DNA from: Pseudomonas sp. G2-4
GTDB taxonomy: Bacteria > Pseudomonadota > Gammaproteobacteria > Pseudomonadales > Pseudomonadaceae
DNA length: 64,000 nt
Assembly (NCBI RefSeq): GCF_030064125.1
Contig: NZ_CP125957.1
Coordinates: 1,798,001 to 1,862,000 of the forward strand
Reading direction: 5' to 3'
In this document: piece by piece, positions 45,542 through 54,660 of the stretch
Layout of the letters: each line of letters starts with the position of its first letter
Numbering within the stretch: the stretch's first letter is position 1
The notes under the pieces: model-generated
Told to the model about the DNA's origin: nothing
The model's input: the letters and a program-made list of their open reading frames with translations, nothing else
Database searches by the model: none
Program-made: the position numbers and the translations under genes

Positions 45542-46303
45542 ATGATCGATCGGCTGGTGGCCCAAATACTGGGCCTGGAAGTCCGCCTGCTGGCCTGCCA
45601 GGCCCGCCTGAATGCCCATACCGACAGCGAAGCGCTGCATGATCTGCGCACCACGGTTCGCCGTTTGCGCAGTTTGCTTCGACCGTTGCGCGGATTGCCC
45701 GGCGTCGAACAGCTGGAAACAGCCGCTTCGGCGGTCGGCACCCTGACCACACCGTTGCGCGACCGGGAAGTGCTGGCGGCTTATCTTGAGCAGCATGGCA
45801 AGATCGAAGCGGCGAAGCGGCGCCAGGTGCAAATGGCAGCGGCATATCCCGCCGTGGCGGCCAGCCCGGAGCTGGCGCAGTTGCTGATGATCCTCGACGC
45901 GTTTCCACGTTTCGTTCGTGCCGCCCAGCGCCAGGGCCTGCTCAAAGGATTGCGCAAACGCATCGAAAAGCGCCTGGACAAACAGTGGAAAAAACTCGGT
46001 GAGGCCTTGCGCGACCCTGCCCATGACCGCCATCGCTTGCGTCTGCTGATCAAGCGCGTGCGCTATGCCATCGAAGCCTACCCTGAACTTGACCGCCTGC
46101 CCAAAGCGGCCATGCCACGGCTCAAATCTGCCCAAGGCGCACTGGGCGACTGGCACGATTGCTGGCAATGGCTGGCCAGGGCCGAGGAGGAAACCGATCT
46201 TCAAACTTGCGTGCCGACTTGGCAGGTAACGATGGAAAAGGCCGAGGCCAAGTCCGATAAGGTGCTCGACAAGCTGGTTGCGAGTTGCTTCAAAAAATCC
46301 TGA
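45542..46303 (+). CDS. CHAD-domain protein
   Basis: A 253-residue, mostly alpha-helical basic protein. CHAD domains carry conserved histidines and positive charges and bind polyphosphate. Visible features are ALHDLRTTVRRLRSLLRPL (residues around 35-53) and HRLRLLIKRVRYAIEAYPEL, with the repeated H-x-x-R-x-x-x-[RK] pattern, and ALGDWHDCWQWL. ATG 45542 is chosen; an upstream in-frame start would run into the repeat. No triphosphatase domain is attached. Confidence 0.88.
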   Translation: MIDRLVAQILGLEVRLLACQARLNAHTDSEALHDLRTTVRRLRSLLRPLRGLPGVEQLETAASAVGTLTTPLRDREVLAAYLEQHGKIEAAKRRQVQMAAAYPAVAASPELAQLLMILDAFPRFVRAAQRQGLLKGLRKRIEKRLDKQWKKLGEALRDPAHDRHRLRLLIKRVRYAIEAYPELDRLPKAAMPRLKSAQGALGDWHDCWQWLARAEEETDLQTCVPTWQVTMEKAEAKSDKVLDKLVASCFKKS

Positions 46304-46317
46304 GTTCACTACTTCCT

Positions 46318-46404
46318 GTGGGAGCGAGCTTGCTCGCGATGACGCTGGGTCAGCTTGCATCTAGTTGACTGACCCACCGCTATCGCGAGCAAGCTCGCTC
46401 CCAC
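46318..46404. repeat. REP doublet, GGAGCGAGCTTGCTCGCG family
   Basis: Inverted pair beginning GTGGGAGCGAGCTTGC (46318) and ending GCTCGCTCCCAC (46404), 15 bases after the CHAD stop. Confidence 0.92.
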
Positions 46405-46530
46405 AGTCGATTGGGGTGAATTCAGGGTTCTCGGCTCTTCTGTCAGTCTCTTTGGCCGGAATGAGCGCTGTGCGGCTGATCCGGGCTGGTTAAGATCCCT
46501 TCATCTTTTTCCCCTGTTTTCGAGGTCGTC

Positions 46531-47328
46531 ATGCGCTTTTCCGATTTGATCGATGCCGTGCGCCGTCAGCCAGACGCCGTGACCATCGCGCCCGAATGGG
46601 GTCAGGGGCGCGCCATGTTTGGCGGCCTGGTGGCGGCGCTGCAATACGAGGCGATGCGCGCCCAGGTGCCGGCGGATCGCCCGGTGCGCTCGTTGGCGAT
46701 CACTTTTGTCGGCCCGGTCGAGCCCGACGTCCCCGTCAGTTTCGAAGTCGACGTATTGCGTGAAGGCAAGGCGGTCAGTCAGGTATTGGGGCGGGCCGTG
46801 CAGAACGGCCAGGTGGTGACTGTGGTGCAGGGCAGCTTTGGCGCATCGCGGTCCTCCGTGGTGGCGGTGCAGGCCGACCCCGCGCCTGAATTCAGAAGCG
46901 TGGAGCAATGCCAGGAGTTGCCCTACATCAAAGGTGGCACGCCGGAATTCATGCGCCACTTGGCGATGTGCTGGAGCGTCGGTGGCTTACCGTTCTCGGG
47001 CAACAAATCCCGGAGCATGGGGGGGTGGGTGCGTTTGCGCGGGGACGTGAAAGAAGAAGCGTTGAACGAAGGCCACATCCTGGCCCTGGTGGACGCCTGG
47101 CCGCCAGCGTTGTTGCCGCACCTCACGCAAATGACGCCGGGCAGTACGCTCACCTGGACCATCGAATTCGTCCAGCCGCTGCTGGAACTCACCACACTGG
47201 ACTGGTGCAAATACCTGGCCGAGATCGACCACGCCCAGGACGGCTACGGCCACGTCGCCGCAAAGTTCTGGAGTGCCGATGGCCGCTTGATCGCCTTGAG
47301 CCGGCAGACGGTGACCATCTTCGGCTAA
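46531..47328 (+). CDS. Acyl-CoA thioesterase-like double hot-dog protein
   Basis: A 265-residue protein with two hot-dog halves. The first (about 10-115) begins VTIAPEWGQGRAMFGGLVAALQYEAM and has SLAITFVGPVEPDVPVSFEVDVLREGKAVSQV; the second (about 150-265) has the equivalent LAEIDHAQDGYGHVAAKFWSADGRLIALSRQTV. This matches TesB-like acyl-CoA thioesterases of the 4HBT_3 type. It probably hydrolyses acyl-CoA in the cytosol; substrate unknown. Confidence 0.85.
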   Translation: MRFSDLIDAVRRQPDAVTIAPEWGQGRAMFGGLVAALQYEAMRAQVPADRPVRSLAITFVGPVEPDVPVSFEVDVLREGKAVSQVLGRAVQNGQVVTVVQGSFGASRSSVVAVQADPAPEFRSVEQCQELPYIKGGTPEFMRHLAMCWSVGGLPFSGNKSRSMGGWVRLRGDVKEEALNEGHILALVDAWPPALLPHLTQMTPGSTLTWTIEFVQPLLELTTLDWCKYLAEIDHAQDGYGHVAAKFWSADGRLIALSRQTVTIFG

Positions 47329-47555
47329 GGCTTTTCGTGACTGTGGCGCTGCAACCCGAGTGCAGCGACCACACCGATGATGCCGATGGCGACATTAGCC
47401 AGGCTCAAACTGAATACGCCCGACACCATCAACAGAAACGCGATGATGAACAGCGGCACGGCCATCAGGTGCAATACCTGATTGGTCGGGTGACGGTGGA
47501 GGGCAGGATCGGCGCGCCATTGCCAGGCCGGAAGGTGGGGGTGACGTTTGCCCAT
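47325..47555 (-). CDS. Small two-helix membrane protein, Mpo1-like
   Basis: A 76-residue protein with two hydrophobic segments (VLHLMAVPLFIIAFLLMVSGVF and LANVAIGIIGVVAALGLQ). HPTNQVLHLMAVPLF resembles the His-Pro-x-Asn-x-x-x-His pattern of the Mpo1/YGL010w group, whose yeast member is an iron-dependent fatty-acid dioxygenase; that activity is not established for such short bacterial proteins. AAGGAT precedes ATG 47555. The gene overlaps the end of the thioesterase gene by four bases, tail to tail. Confidence 0.78.
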   Translation of the reverse strand: MGKRHPHLPAWQWRADPALHRHPTNQVLHLMAVPLFIIAFLLMVSGVFSLSLANVAIGIIGVVAALGLQRHSHEKP

Positions 47556-47696
47556 GATGCTGATCCTTGAGTTCATGATACTGATACTGAATGACCCCAG
47601 AATAGGCTTGCCCGGGCGGGGCGGCGAATCGCGGTTGGCTATGGGCGCGATAGGTGGCCATAGCCTTTTCCCCCTGTGTCGCGATGACTTGCTTTT

Positions 47697-47826
47697 GTGG
47701 AGAGGGAGCTTGCTCCCGCTGGGCCGCGAAGCGGCCCCCAACGATAACCCCGGTGCGTCAGATTGATTGGGGGGCTTTTGGGACGGGGGCGCTGCGCACC
47801 CCAGCGGGAGCAAGCTCCCTCGCCAC
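47697..47826. repeat. REP doublet, GAGGGAGCTTGCTCCC family (left arm variant)
   Basis: Inverted pair from GTGGAGAGGGAG (47697; A instead of C at the fifth base) to CTCCCTCGCCAC (47826), 25 bases downstream of the chemoreceptor gene end. Confidence 0.9.
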
Positions 47827-47851
47827 GGGGGAAGTCGAGCAGGTCGGTATT

Positions 47852-49333
47852 CTAAAGCTTGAGCTGCCCAATCGCCTTGTTCAACTCGCCCGCCAATGTC
47901 GCCAGTTCATGACTGGTGGTGGCCGAGTCCACGGTCTGGCGTACGGTGTTTTCGGTCACGTCGCGAATACTTACCACTGCCCGGTTCATCTCTTCGGCGA
48001 CCTGGCTTTGCTGCTCGGCCGCGACCGCAATCTGGGTGTTGCTTTCGCGCATCTGTGCCACGGCACCGGTGATCTGTTCCAGTGCCTCGCCGGCCTCGCG
48101 GGCCTGTTGCACACAATCGTCGGCCTTGTTTGAACTCTCCTGCATGAAATTCACAGCGTCCCGGGTTCCGGCTTGCAGGGCCGCGATCATGGCGGTGATT
48201 TCATCCGTGGAACTCTGTACCCGCTTGGCCAGGTTGCGTACCTCATCGGCCACCACGGCAAAACCACGGCCCATTTCCCCGGCCCGTGCTGCTTCGATGG
48301 CCGCGTTGAGGGCCAGCAGGTTGGTTTGCTCGGCAATGCTGTGGATCACAGTGACCACGCCATTGATCTTCTGGCTGTCTTCGGCCAGGCGCCCGATCAT
48401 CTCGGCGGTCTGCTGCACGCCCGACGACAGCCCGGTGATCGACTGTTGCACGCGGCTGACCACTTCACGGCCGTTGCCGGCCAGGGTGTCGGCGGTTTTC
48501 GACAGGTCGCGGGTGGCGCCCGCGTGCTGGGCAATGTGATAAACCGTGGCAGACATTTCGTTGATCGCCGTGGCCGCCTGATCAGTCTCGCTCTGCTGGC
48601 CGAGCATGCCGCGACGAACATCGTTCATGCTCGATGCCAGGCGCGCCGCACCACTGTCCAGTTGCCGGGCAGTGCTGGCCACCGTATCAACCACCCGTTG
48701 ATAACCGGCTTGCATAGCATTGAAGGCGGTGGCCATCTGGCCCACTTCGTCCTTGCAGGCCAGGGGCACGCGGGCGGACAAGTCACCGGTTTTTTCCACG
48801 TGCAGCATCACGTCCTTCAGGGTGTTGAGTTGGCTGAGCAGAAAACGGATCAACAGCTGCGAGGCCCCGAGCATCGCCAGCATCAACACAAACACCGCCA
48901 CGGCGTATTGGCTGAAGCGCTCACCAAACACTTGGCCCAGGCTGGCGCCATGGGCGAAGACCGCGAGCCGTTGGTCGTCGCTTCGCCGGATCACTTCGGC
49001 ACCCAGCAGTGGATCGTCGCCGAACAGAGGTGCGGCGTTCAATTCGACCCAGCCATCGGCCTGCACCAGCGAAGGCAGTGACTGTCCGTTGAAAACCGGG
49101 GCCTGATCGCGCTGGAAGGTCAGGACGTAGTCGAGCTTGGGCAACGTTTGTCCCGCAGGCCAGGCATTGAGCAAGTGTGCCTGGGCCTGGGCGTTCGCCT
49201 GGGCCGCGTGGTTGCGCGCCTGTTGTTCCAGGTGCACGGCGTAGAGCACCAGCAGTAAGGTGGTGACAAAGGCGACCGCATTGACCGCCCAGAATTTGTA
49301 CTTCAGTGAGATATTGCTAAGCCAGGCACCCAT
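47852..49333 (-). CDS. Methyl-accepting chemotaxis protein
   Basis: A 493-residue chemoreceptor. A membrane helix (about 13-35, [20 protein letters not shown]), a small periplasmic sensor of about 105 residues, a second helix (about 142-165, [20 protein letters not shown]), a HAMP linker (about 166-220), and the long coiled-coil signalling domain follow. The tip sequence [42 protein letters not shown] is the invariant CheW/CheA contact. The sensor is too short for a double Cache module. No che genes are nearby, as usual for orphan receptors. Confidence 0.95.
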   Translation of the reverse strand: MGAWLSNISLKYKFWAVNAVAFVTTLLLVLYAVHLEQQARNHAAQANAQAQAHLLNAWPAGQTLPKLDYVLTFQRDQAPVFNGQSLPSLVQADGWVELNAAPLFGDDPLLGAEVIRRSDDQRLAVFAHGASLGQVFGERFSQYAVAVFVLMLAMLGASQLLIRFLLSQLNTLKDVMLHVEKTGDLSARVPLACKDEVGQMATAFNAMQAGYQRVVDTVASTARQLDSGAARLASSMNDVRRGMLGQQSETDQAATAINEMSATVYHIAQHAGATRDLSKTADTLAGNGREVVSRVQQSITGLSSGVQQTAEMIGRLAEDSQKINGVVTVIHSIAEQTNLLALNAAIEAARAGEMGRGFAVVADEVRNLAKRVQSSTDEITAMIAALQAGTRDAVNFMQESSNKADDCVQQAREAGEALEQITGAVAQMRESNTQIAVAAEQQSQVAEEMNRAVVSIRDVTENTVRQTVDSATTSHELATLAGELNKAIGQLKL

Positions 49334-49440
49334 GGAAGGTCTTCTCTGATAGCGGAAACAGCATTGGCAAGGTGCCAGTATTCTGCTGCTACTCGAGGAC
49401 GTGAGTGTTGATGCGGGTCAACAGACAAAGTGGTTCCCCT

Positions 49441-49529
49441 GTGGGAGCGAGCTTGCTCGCGATCGCGGTGAATCAGCTTTCAGGCAGGCTGATTGACCCA
49501 TCGCCATCGCGAGCAAGCTCGCTCCCACA
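49441..49529. repeat. REP doublet, GGAGCGAGCTTGCTCGCG family
   Basis: Inverted pair beginning GTGGGAGCGAGCTTGCTCGC (49441) and ending GCTCGCTCCCAC (49528), between the chemoreceptor start and the tatD gene end. Confidence 0.92.
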
Positions 49530-49544
49530 AGGGATTTATGTCGT

Positions 49545-50351
49545 TCAGGAAATCAGTGGCAACCCAAAAAACGCCCGGGCGCACGCCGTGCTATGGGCCG
49601 CCAGGTCTTCCTGGGTTTCCCCACGGTGTAAAGCCACCTCGCGCAAAACCTCCGGTAAATAGGCCGGTTCGTTGCGACCGTTCTTGGGTTTAGGTCGTAG
49701 CGTGCGGGGCAGCAGGTACGGCGCGTCGCTTTCGAGCATCAGCCGTCCGCGGGGAATGTCGCGTACCAAGGGATGCAGGTGGGTGCCTCGGCGTTCATCG
49801 CAGATCCAACCGGTGATGCCGATGTGCAGGTCCAGGTCGAGGTAACTGAACAGCGCCTTTTTTTCGCCGGTGAAGCAGTGCACCACCGCTGCAGGCAACT
49901 GGTCGCGAAACTCCCGGAGGATCTCCAGCAGGCGTTGGTCGGCGTCCCGCTCATGGAGGAAGACCGGCAGTTGCAATTCCACCGCCAGGGCGAGGTGTTC
50001 TTCCAGGACTTTTTCCTGTTGTGGGCGGGGGGAGAAGTCCCGATTGAAATCCAGCCCGCATTCACCCACCGCGCGGACGCGGCTTTGCCGAAGCAGATCC
50101 TTGAGGTGCCGGGCGCTGTCGGCGGTCCAGTCGCTGGCGCTGTGGGGGTGGATACCGGCGGTGGAAAATAGCCGCTCTGCGCTGTCATCAAGGCGCTCGC
50201 ACAGCGCCAACGCCTGCTCGCTGCCCTCGATGCTGGTGCCAGTCAGGACCAGTTGGCAGACCCCGGCTTCATAGGCGCGCTCAAGCACCGCCTGGTGTTT
50301 GTCGGCGAAACTGGGGTTGGTCAGGTTGACGCCGATATCGATGAGTTGCAT
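49545..50351 (-). CDS. tatD: TatD-family deoxyribonuclease
   Basis: A 268-residue metal-dependent hydrolase of the amidohydrolase fold. It starts [15 protein letters not shown], has [22 protein letters not shown] (metal-ligand Glu), [21 protein letters not shown] and [10 protein letters not shown], all TatD signatures. TatD enzymes are 3'-5' exonucleases. ATG 50351 gives the family start; longer open frames exist upstream but extend into the shared promoter region with the divergent transglycosylase gene. Confidence 0.93.
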   Translation of the reverse strand: MQLIDIGVNLTNPSFADKHQAVLERAYEAGVCQLVLTGTSIEGSEQALALCERLDDSAERLFSTAGIHPHSASDWTADSARHLKDLLRQSRVRAVGECGLDFNRDFSPRPQQEKVLEEHLALAVELQLPVFLHERDADQRLLEILREFRDQLPAAVVHCFTGEKKALFSYLDLDLHIGITGWICDERRGTHLHPLVRDIPRGRLMLESDAPYLLPRTLRPKPKNGRNEPAYLPEVLREVALHRGETQEDLAAHSTACARAFFGLPLIS

Positions 50352-50585
50352 GGTGCTACCTCGGCCCAAAGGCCGGAAAGCATACCAGAGCTGTAGATTT
50401 ATAAGAAAAGCCAAGAACTACAACGAGTTGAGGCTGTCTGTTGAGGCCGCGAGACAAGTCGGGTTGGTATAAAAGCCATCACTGTGCCAGTCTTTCGCAC
50501 TTTTCAGCGCCTCAGGCGCTCTGCTTCTGTCGACTCCAGCCTCGATTTTCAAGGCGGCGGTCCGCAGTGTTCTTCCGGAGAGTGG

Positions 50586-52007
50586 ATGACACGTCCTCAG
50601 GTCTTGCTACTGCTGTGTTGTTCGCTGTTGTTGCCGATGCCGGCCGAAGCACGGCTGCCCGGACCTGTACAGACAGTGGCGCCGGGCACGGTGCGCGACC
50701 TGGCGCAAATCCGCAGCAGCCGGGTTTTGAAGGTGCTGGTCAACCAGAGCCGCAACAGTTCCGGCGAAGTCCAGGGACAGCCCATTGGCGTCGAATACCA
50801 TCGGTTGCGGGCCTTCGAGCAATACCTCAACGGCCACGCCCGGGACGGGCAGGAAATCACCCTCAAGATCATTCCCAAGGCCAAGGACCAGTTGCTCGGC
50901 GCCTTGCAGCGCGGGGAGGGCGACCTCGTGGCGCCCGGCGAATTGCTCGATCTCCAGGCCGCTCATGCGATCAGCGCCAGTAACCCGATCCGTAGTGACG
51001 TGCCGTTGCTGCTGGTGGGCATCAAGGGCGAGAAGCGCTACACACGTGTGGAACAACTGTCCGGCAAGACCCTGGCCCTGCCCAACGGCAGTGCGGCAGG
51101 GGATGCGGTGAGCCAGATCAACCAGAAGCTCGCGTTGCTCAAGTTGCCACCGGTGAAGATCGAATGGGTCGACCCCAGTTTGGCGGTGGAAGATGTACTG
51201 GAAATGGTCCAGGGCGGGATTTTCCACCTGACGATCGTCGAGCAACCCATTGCCGAGCGCTGGGGCAAGATCCTCCCCAAGTTACGCTTCGATCGTCAGG
51301 TGCTGATTGGTGAACCGGGTGACGAGTATTGGTTCGTGCGTCGCGACGCCGCCATGCTGCGGGCGAGCATCGACCAGTTCCTGGCGACCTACAAGGTACC
51401 CTCCAACCAGGACGCCGCGTTCCTGCGCATCTACCGCCGCTTGTACCAGGTGCACTATCCGCTGGCCCGGGCCAATCGCCAGCGCCTGGAGAAACTGCGC
51501 CCGGTGTTGCAAAAACATGCCCAGGCCCAGGGCATGGACTGGCTCAACCTGGCGGCCCTGGCATTCAAGGAATCAGCCCTGCAACCCAACGTCCGCAGCG
51601 GCAGCGGCCCGACCGGCCTGATGCAGATCACTCCGGCGGCGGCCCAGCGAGTCGGGGTCAGTAACATCCAGAACCTGGATGCCAATGTGCAGGCCGGCGC
51701 CAAGTACCTGGCCCTGATCCGCCGCAAGTTCTTCTCCAGCCCCAAGCTCAACGAGCGCGAGCGCATGGCCTTCGTATTGGCCGCTTACAACATGGGGCCA
51801 GAGCGCGTCCAGGGGATGCGTGCCGAGGCCCGGCGCCGGGGGCTGAACCCCAATCAATGGTTTTTCCAGGTAGAGCGCATCGCCATGGAGCAGGTGGGAA
51901 TGGGCGCCGTCAGCTATGTTAATAGCGTGAATAAATACTATTTGGCGTTTGATCGGGAACGGGAGTCGCTGGAACCTGACGTACAGAAGGTCGTCCAGCG
52001 TAAATAA
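50586..52007 (+). CDS. MltF-like lytic transglycosylase with solute-binding domain
   Basis: A 473-residue exported protein: signal peptide (about 1-22, VLLLLCCSLLLPMPAEA), a periplasmic solute-binding (SBP_bac_3-type) domain (about 40-270), and a C-terminal SLT transglycosylase domain (about 310-450). The catalytic Glu is about residue 329 in ALAFKESALQPN, followed by SGPTGLMQITPAAAQRVGV and AAYNMGPERV. This is the architecture of MltF, a membrane-bound murein lytic enzyme, though relatives vary. GGAGAG precedes ATG 50586. Confidence 0.9.
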   Translation: MTRPQVLLLLCCSLLLPMPAEARLPGPVQTVAPGTVRDLAQIRSSRVLKVLVNQSRNSSGEVQGQPIGVEYHRLRAFEQYLNGHARDGQEITLKIIPKAKDQLLGALQRGEGDLVAPGELLDLQAAHAISASNPIRSDVPLLLVGIKGEKRYTRVEQLSGKTLALPNGSAAGDAVSQINQKLALLKLPPVKIEWVDPSLAVEDVLEMVQGGIFHLTIVEQPIAERWGKILPKLRFDRQVLIGEPGDEYWFVRRDAAMLRASIDQFLATYKVPSNQDAAFLRIYRRLYQVHYPLARANRQRLEKLRPVLQKHAQAQGMDWLNLAALAFKESALQPNVRSGSGPTGLMQITPAAAQRVGVSNIQNLDANVQAGAKYLALIRRKFFSSPKLNERERMAFVLAAYNMGPERVQGMRAEARRRGLNPNQWFFQVERIAMEQVGMGAVSYVNSVNKYYLAFDRERESLEPDVQKVVQRK

Positions 52008-52105
52008 TCGATTAAACTGATTGGTATGTCGGAGTATTTGCGCTTTTAGGACAAGTTTTTTTGATTAATATGGCGACCAACAACCACACACCTAGGGATG
52101 CCCCC

Positions 52106-52540
52106 ATGAGCTCGTTGATCAATAAAGTTTTGTTTACCCGCGCTGGTTACGGTCTGACTGTCTTGCGTATCGTTGTCGGTATCATTTTCGCCGCTCACGG
52201 CTCGCAGAAACTCTTTGGCCTGTTTGGCGGCTACGGCTTGACGGGGACTGCGCAGTGGATGGAAAGCATTGGCCTGACCCCAGGTTATGTGATGGCGACA
52301 CTGGCGGGCGGTACTGAGTTTTTCGCCGGGCTGGCGTTGATCATCGGTTTGCTGGCGCGTCCGGCGGCGTTGGGCCTGGCCTTCTTGTCGCTGGTGGCGA
52401 TTTTCTCTGTGCACATTGGCAACGGTTTGTTCATGGCTAACAACGGTTATGAGTTTGCCCTGGCGTTGCTGGCTGGCAGTATTGCGGTGCTGATTGAAGG
52501 TGCCGGCAGGTTGTCAGTCGATCGTGCCATTGCTGATTGA
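52106..52540 (+). CDS. DoxX-family membrane protein
   Basis: A 144-residue protein with four membrane helices. GLTVLRIVVGIIFAAHGSQKLFGLFGGYGL is the DoxX/YphA signature, followed by GTEFFAGLALIIGLLARPAAL. Members have been linked to thiosulphate oxidation or redox stress, but most have no proven role. AGGGA precedes ATG 52106; the frame extends 15 codons upstream. Confidence 0.88.
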   Translation: MSSLINKVLFTRAGYGLTVLRIVVGIIFAAHGSQKLFGLFGGYGLTGTAQWMESIGLTPGYVMATLAGGTEFFAGLALIIGLLARPAALGLAFLSLVAIFSVHIGNGLFMANNGYEFALALLAGSIAVLIEGAGRLSVDRAIAD

Positions 52541-52590
52541 TTGCATGGTTTGAGGCGCAAGGCCTGTTTTTGTATTCACTGCTGTTCGCT

Positions 52591-53546
52591 AAGAAAACGG
52601 TGCTTCTTCTTGAGGGGGAGCGCTGTTTTTTTGGCTCGTCTTTATGGATGGGTTTTTATAGTGTGTGTATATCCGTTGCTGCGGTAACGGCTACTTAGGG
52701 TTCCGCCCTGACGGCGGGTCACTTTCGAAAAGCGCGAAAGTAACCAAAGCGCTTTTGCCCCACCACTCGGTGCCTCGCCTAGGCTCGGCATGCCCTCACT
52801 CCGGCATTGCTCCGTGGGCCGCCGCGAAGGACCATCCATGGTCCAGCGCGGCTACCTCGGCATCCATGCCGAGGTGCCCACTGCGCAATACCTACGTTCG
52901 GCCATCGTGGTTAACGGGGCGCCGAGATCAACGTCCGCCGCGAGGCGGCCTTATAGCCGACCTGGTTTGGGGTAGGACCGCGTTTCTCCTGTGGGAGCGA
53001 GCTTGCTCGCGAAGAGGCCGGAGCATTCAACATCTTCATTGACTGAGCCATCGCCATCCCGAGCAAGCTCCCACAAGGGGATCGGAGTACAGTCGCAAGA
53101 AACAGGTCGGCTGTCAGGCCGCCTTCGCGAGCAAGCTCGCTCCCACAGTTGGAGCGGAGTACGACCGGAAGAGCCAGGTCGGCTCTCAGGCCGCCTCGGG
53201 GTGGACGTTGATCTCGGCGCCCCATTAACCACGCTGGCCGAACGCAGGCATTGCGCAGTGGGCAACCCGGCATGGATGCCGGGTTAGCCGCGCTGGACCA
53301 TGGATGGTCCTTCGCGGCGGCCCACGGAGCAATGCCGGAGTGAGGGCATGCCGAGCCTAGGCGAGGCACCGAGTGGTGGGGCAAAAGCGTTTTGCTTACT
53401 TTTGCGCTTCTCAAAGTGAGCCGCCGTCAGGGCGGAACCCTAAGTAGCCGTTACCGAAGAAACGGATATACACACCAACTATAAAATCCCACCCCAGAAA
53501 GACAAGCCCAAAAAACGCCCCCTCAGGAAAGAAGCACCGTCTTCTT
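52591..53546. repeat. Long imperfect palindrome, arms about 420 bases
   Basis: The left arm (52591-53014) and right arm (53122-53546) are inverted copies with scattered differences and small gaps. Matching landmarks are GGTTCCGCCCTGACGGCGG (from about 52700 and, inverted, about 53424-53442), GGTGCCTCGCCTAGGCTCGG, GGACCATCCATGGTCCAGCG and GATCAACGTCC. The centre (about 110 bases) holds REP sequences of the GGAGCGAGCTTGCTCGCG family (52991-53076 and 53124-53147) and a repeated unit AGCCGACCTG. No protein gene or transposase is present. It resembles dispersed non-coding repeat elements of P. fluorescens genomes. Confidence 0.88.
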
Positions 53547-53784
53547 AAGTGACATTGCCGTCATGTACAGGCCTTTTTAATGAGCGCCGATTCTTGACAC
53601 TGGCCAGTCAGCTTCTCTAGGATGCCGCTCATGCGCCGATTTAAACAGCTACTTGCGGGGCGCCAGGTGACTCATCCAGTTGCCGACAGAAGCCGGAAAG
53701 CCAGGCTTCGAAATACCGCTAAAGCGCTGGTTCGGTGTTGCCTCTCACCTGCCATGCAGACTTTTGAGGCAGAGACACGACACG

Positions 53785-54093
53785 ATGAACGCACCCAGCC
53801 CCCTTGTACGTCTAGCGCCGATCACGGCGAACCTTCTGCAACGCAATCCAAAAATTCTCCTGGGCGGTACCCACCAGCCAACGCTGTTGCGTTATCTCGA
53901 CGGCTGGCCGCGACGTAGCCACGGGCCTGCGGCTTTCCTGATCCAGTTTGTCGAAGACGGTGAGTCCCTGGCACGTTTTGCCAACGACAGTTTCGACCTG
54001 GCTGTCATCCAGTCCCCAAGTGCGGCCGACGCGCCTGAAATGATCCGGCAACTGACCCGTGTCGCGCGGCAGGGATTGATCACCCGTCGTTGA
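53785..54093 (+). CDS. Small conserved protein of unknown function
   Basis: A 102-residue protein without signal peptide or membrane helix. VRLAPITANLLQRNPKILLGGTHQPTLLRYLDGWP and FANDSFDLAVIQSPSA followed by IRQLTRVARQGLITRR read as a well-formed globular protein. The DSFDLAVIQSP and VARQGLI stretches faintly recall the end of a SAM-dependent methyltransferase fold, but a full domain is not present. It has no strong ribosome-binding site before ATG 53785. I do not recognise a family. Confidence 0.65.
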   Translation: MNAPSPLVRLAPITANLLQRNPKILLGGTHQPTLLRYLDGWPRRSHGPAAFLIQFVEDGESLARFANDSFDLAVIQSPSAADAPEMIRQLTRVARQGLITRR

Positions 54094-54128
54094 GATGTCC
54101 AGGTTGGCTGCAAGCCGAAGGCGTCGGA

Positions 54129-54626
54129 TTACGGGTAAGCAATGTCCACGATGTAGACCCGTTTCTCTCCTGTTGGCGTCTGGACGCTGACTTCGGCGTC
54201 CAGGGCCTTGCCGATCAGTGCCCGCGCCAACGGTGAATCGATACTGATCAGGTTCTGTTTCAAATCCAGCTCGTCCGGACCGACGATGCGATAGCGCGCT
54301 TCTTTGCCATCTTCATCTTCGACAGTGACCCAGGCGCCGAAATACACCTTGTTGGGATCACTGGGTTTTTCGCTGACGACCTTAAGCGCCTCAAGGCGTT
54401 TGGTGAGGAAGCGCACGCGGCTGTCGATTTCCCGCAGCATTTTCTTGCCGTAGGTGTATTCGGCATTTTCCGAACGATCACCCTGGGCTGCCGCTTCGCT
54501 GACCGACTGGGTCACTTGAGGACGGCGCACATGCCACAGTTCATGGAATTCGGCGCGCATCCGCGCTTCACCCTCGGGGGTGATCAGCGCGGTGCCGGCG
54601 GTGCGGGGTGGACGATAGCGGCTCAT
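54129..54626 (-). CDS. greB: Transcription elongation factor GreB
   Basis: A 165-residue Gre factor that rescues backtracked RNA polymerase by stimulating transcript cleavage. The N-terminal coiled-coil (about 15-90) has ITPEGEARMRAEFHELWHVRRPQVTQSVSEAAAQGDRSENAEYTYGKKMLREID, with the acidic tip residues in the DRSENAEY region, and the C-terminal FKBP-like domain has RIVGPDELDLKQNLISIDSPLARALIGK. YGKK and the length favour GreB over GreA. It stands 35 bases after the ABC permease start end on the same strand. Confidence 0.95.
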   Translation of the reverse strand: MSRYRPPRTAGTALITPEGEARMRAEFHELWHVRRPQVTQSVSEAAAQGDRSENAEYTYGKKMLREIDSRVRFLTKRLEALKVVSEKPSDPNKVYFGAWVTVEDEDGKEARYRIVGPDELDLKQNLISIDSPLARALIGKALDAEVSVQTPTGEKRVYIVDIAYP

Positions 54627-54660
54627 GGCAACTTCTTGTCAGGGTGAAGCCGGAAGTCTA

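Noticed and set aside
52591..53546. Long palindrome considered as an insertion sequence or composite element
   Set aside because: No transposase frame, no clear target-site duplication and no terminal repeats beyond the palindrome itself were seen.
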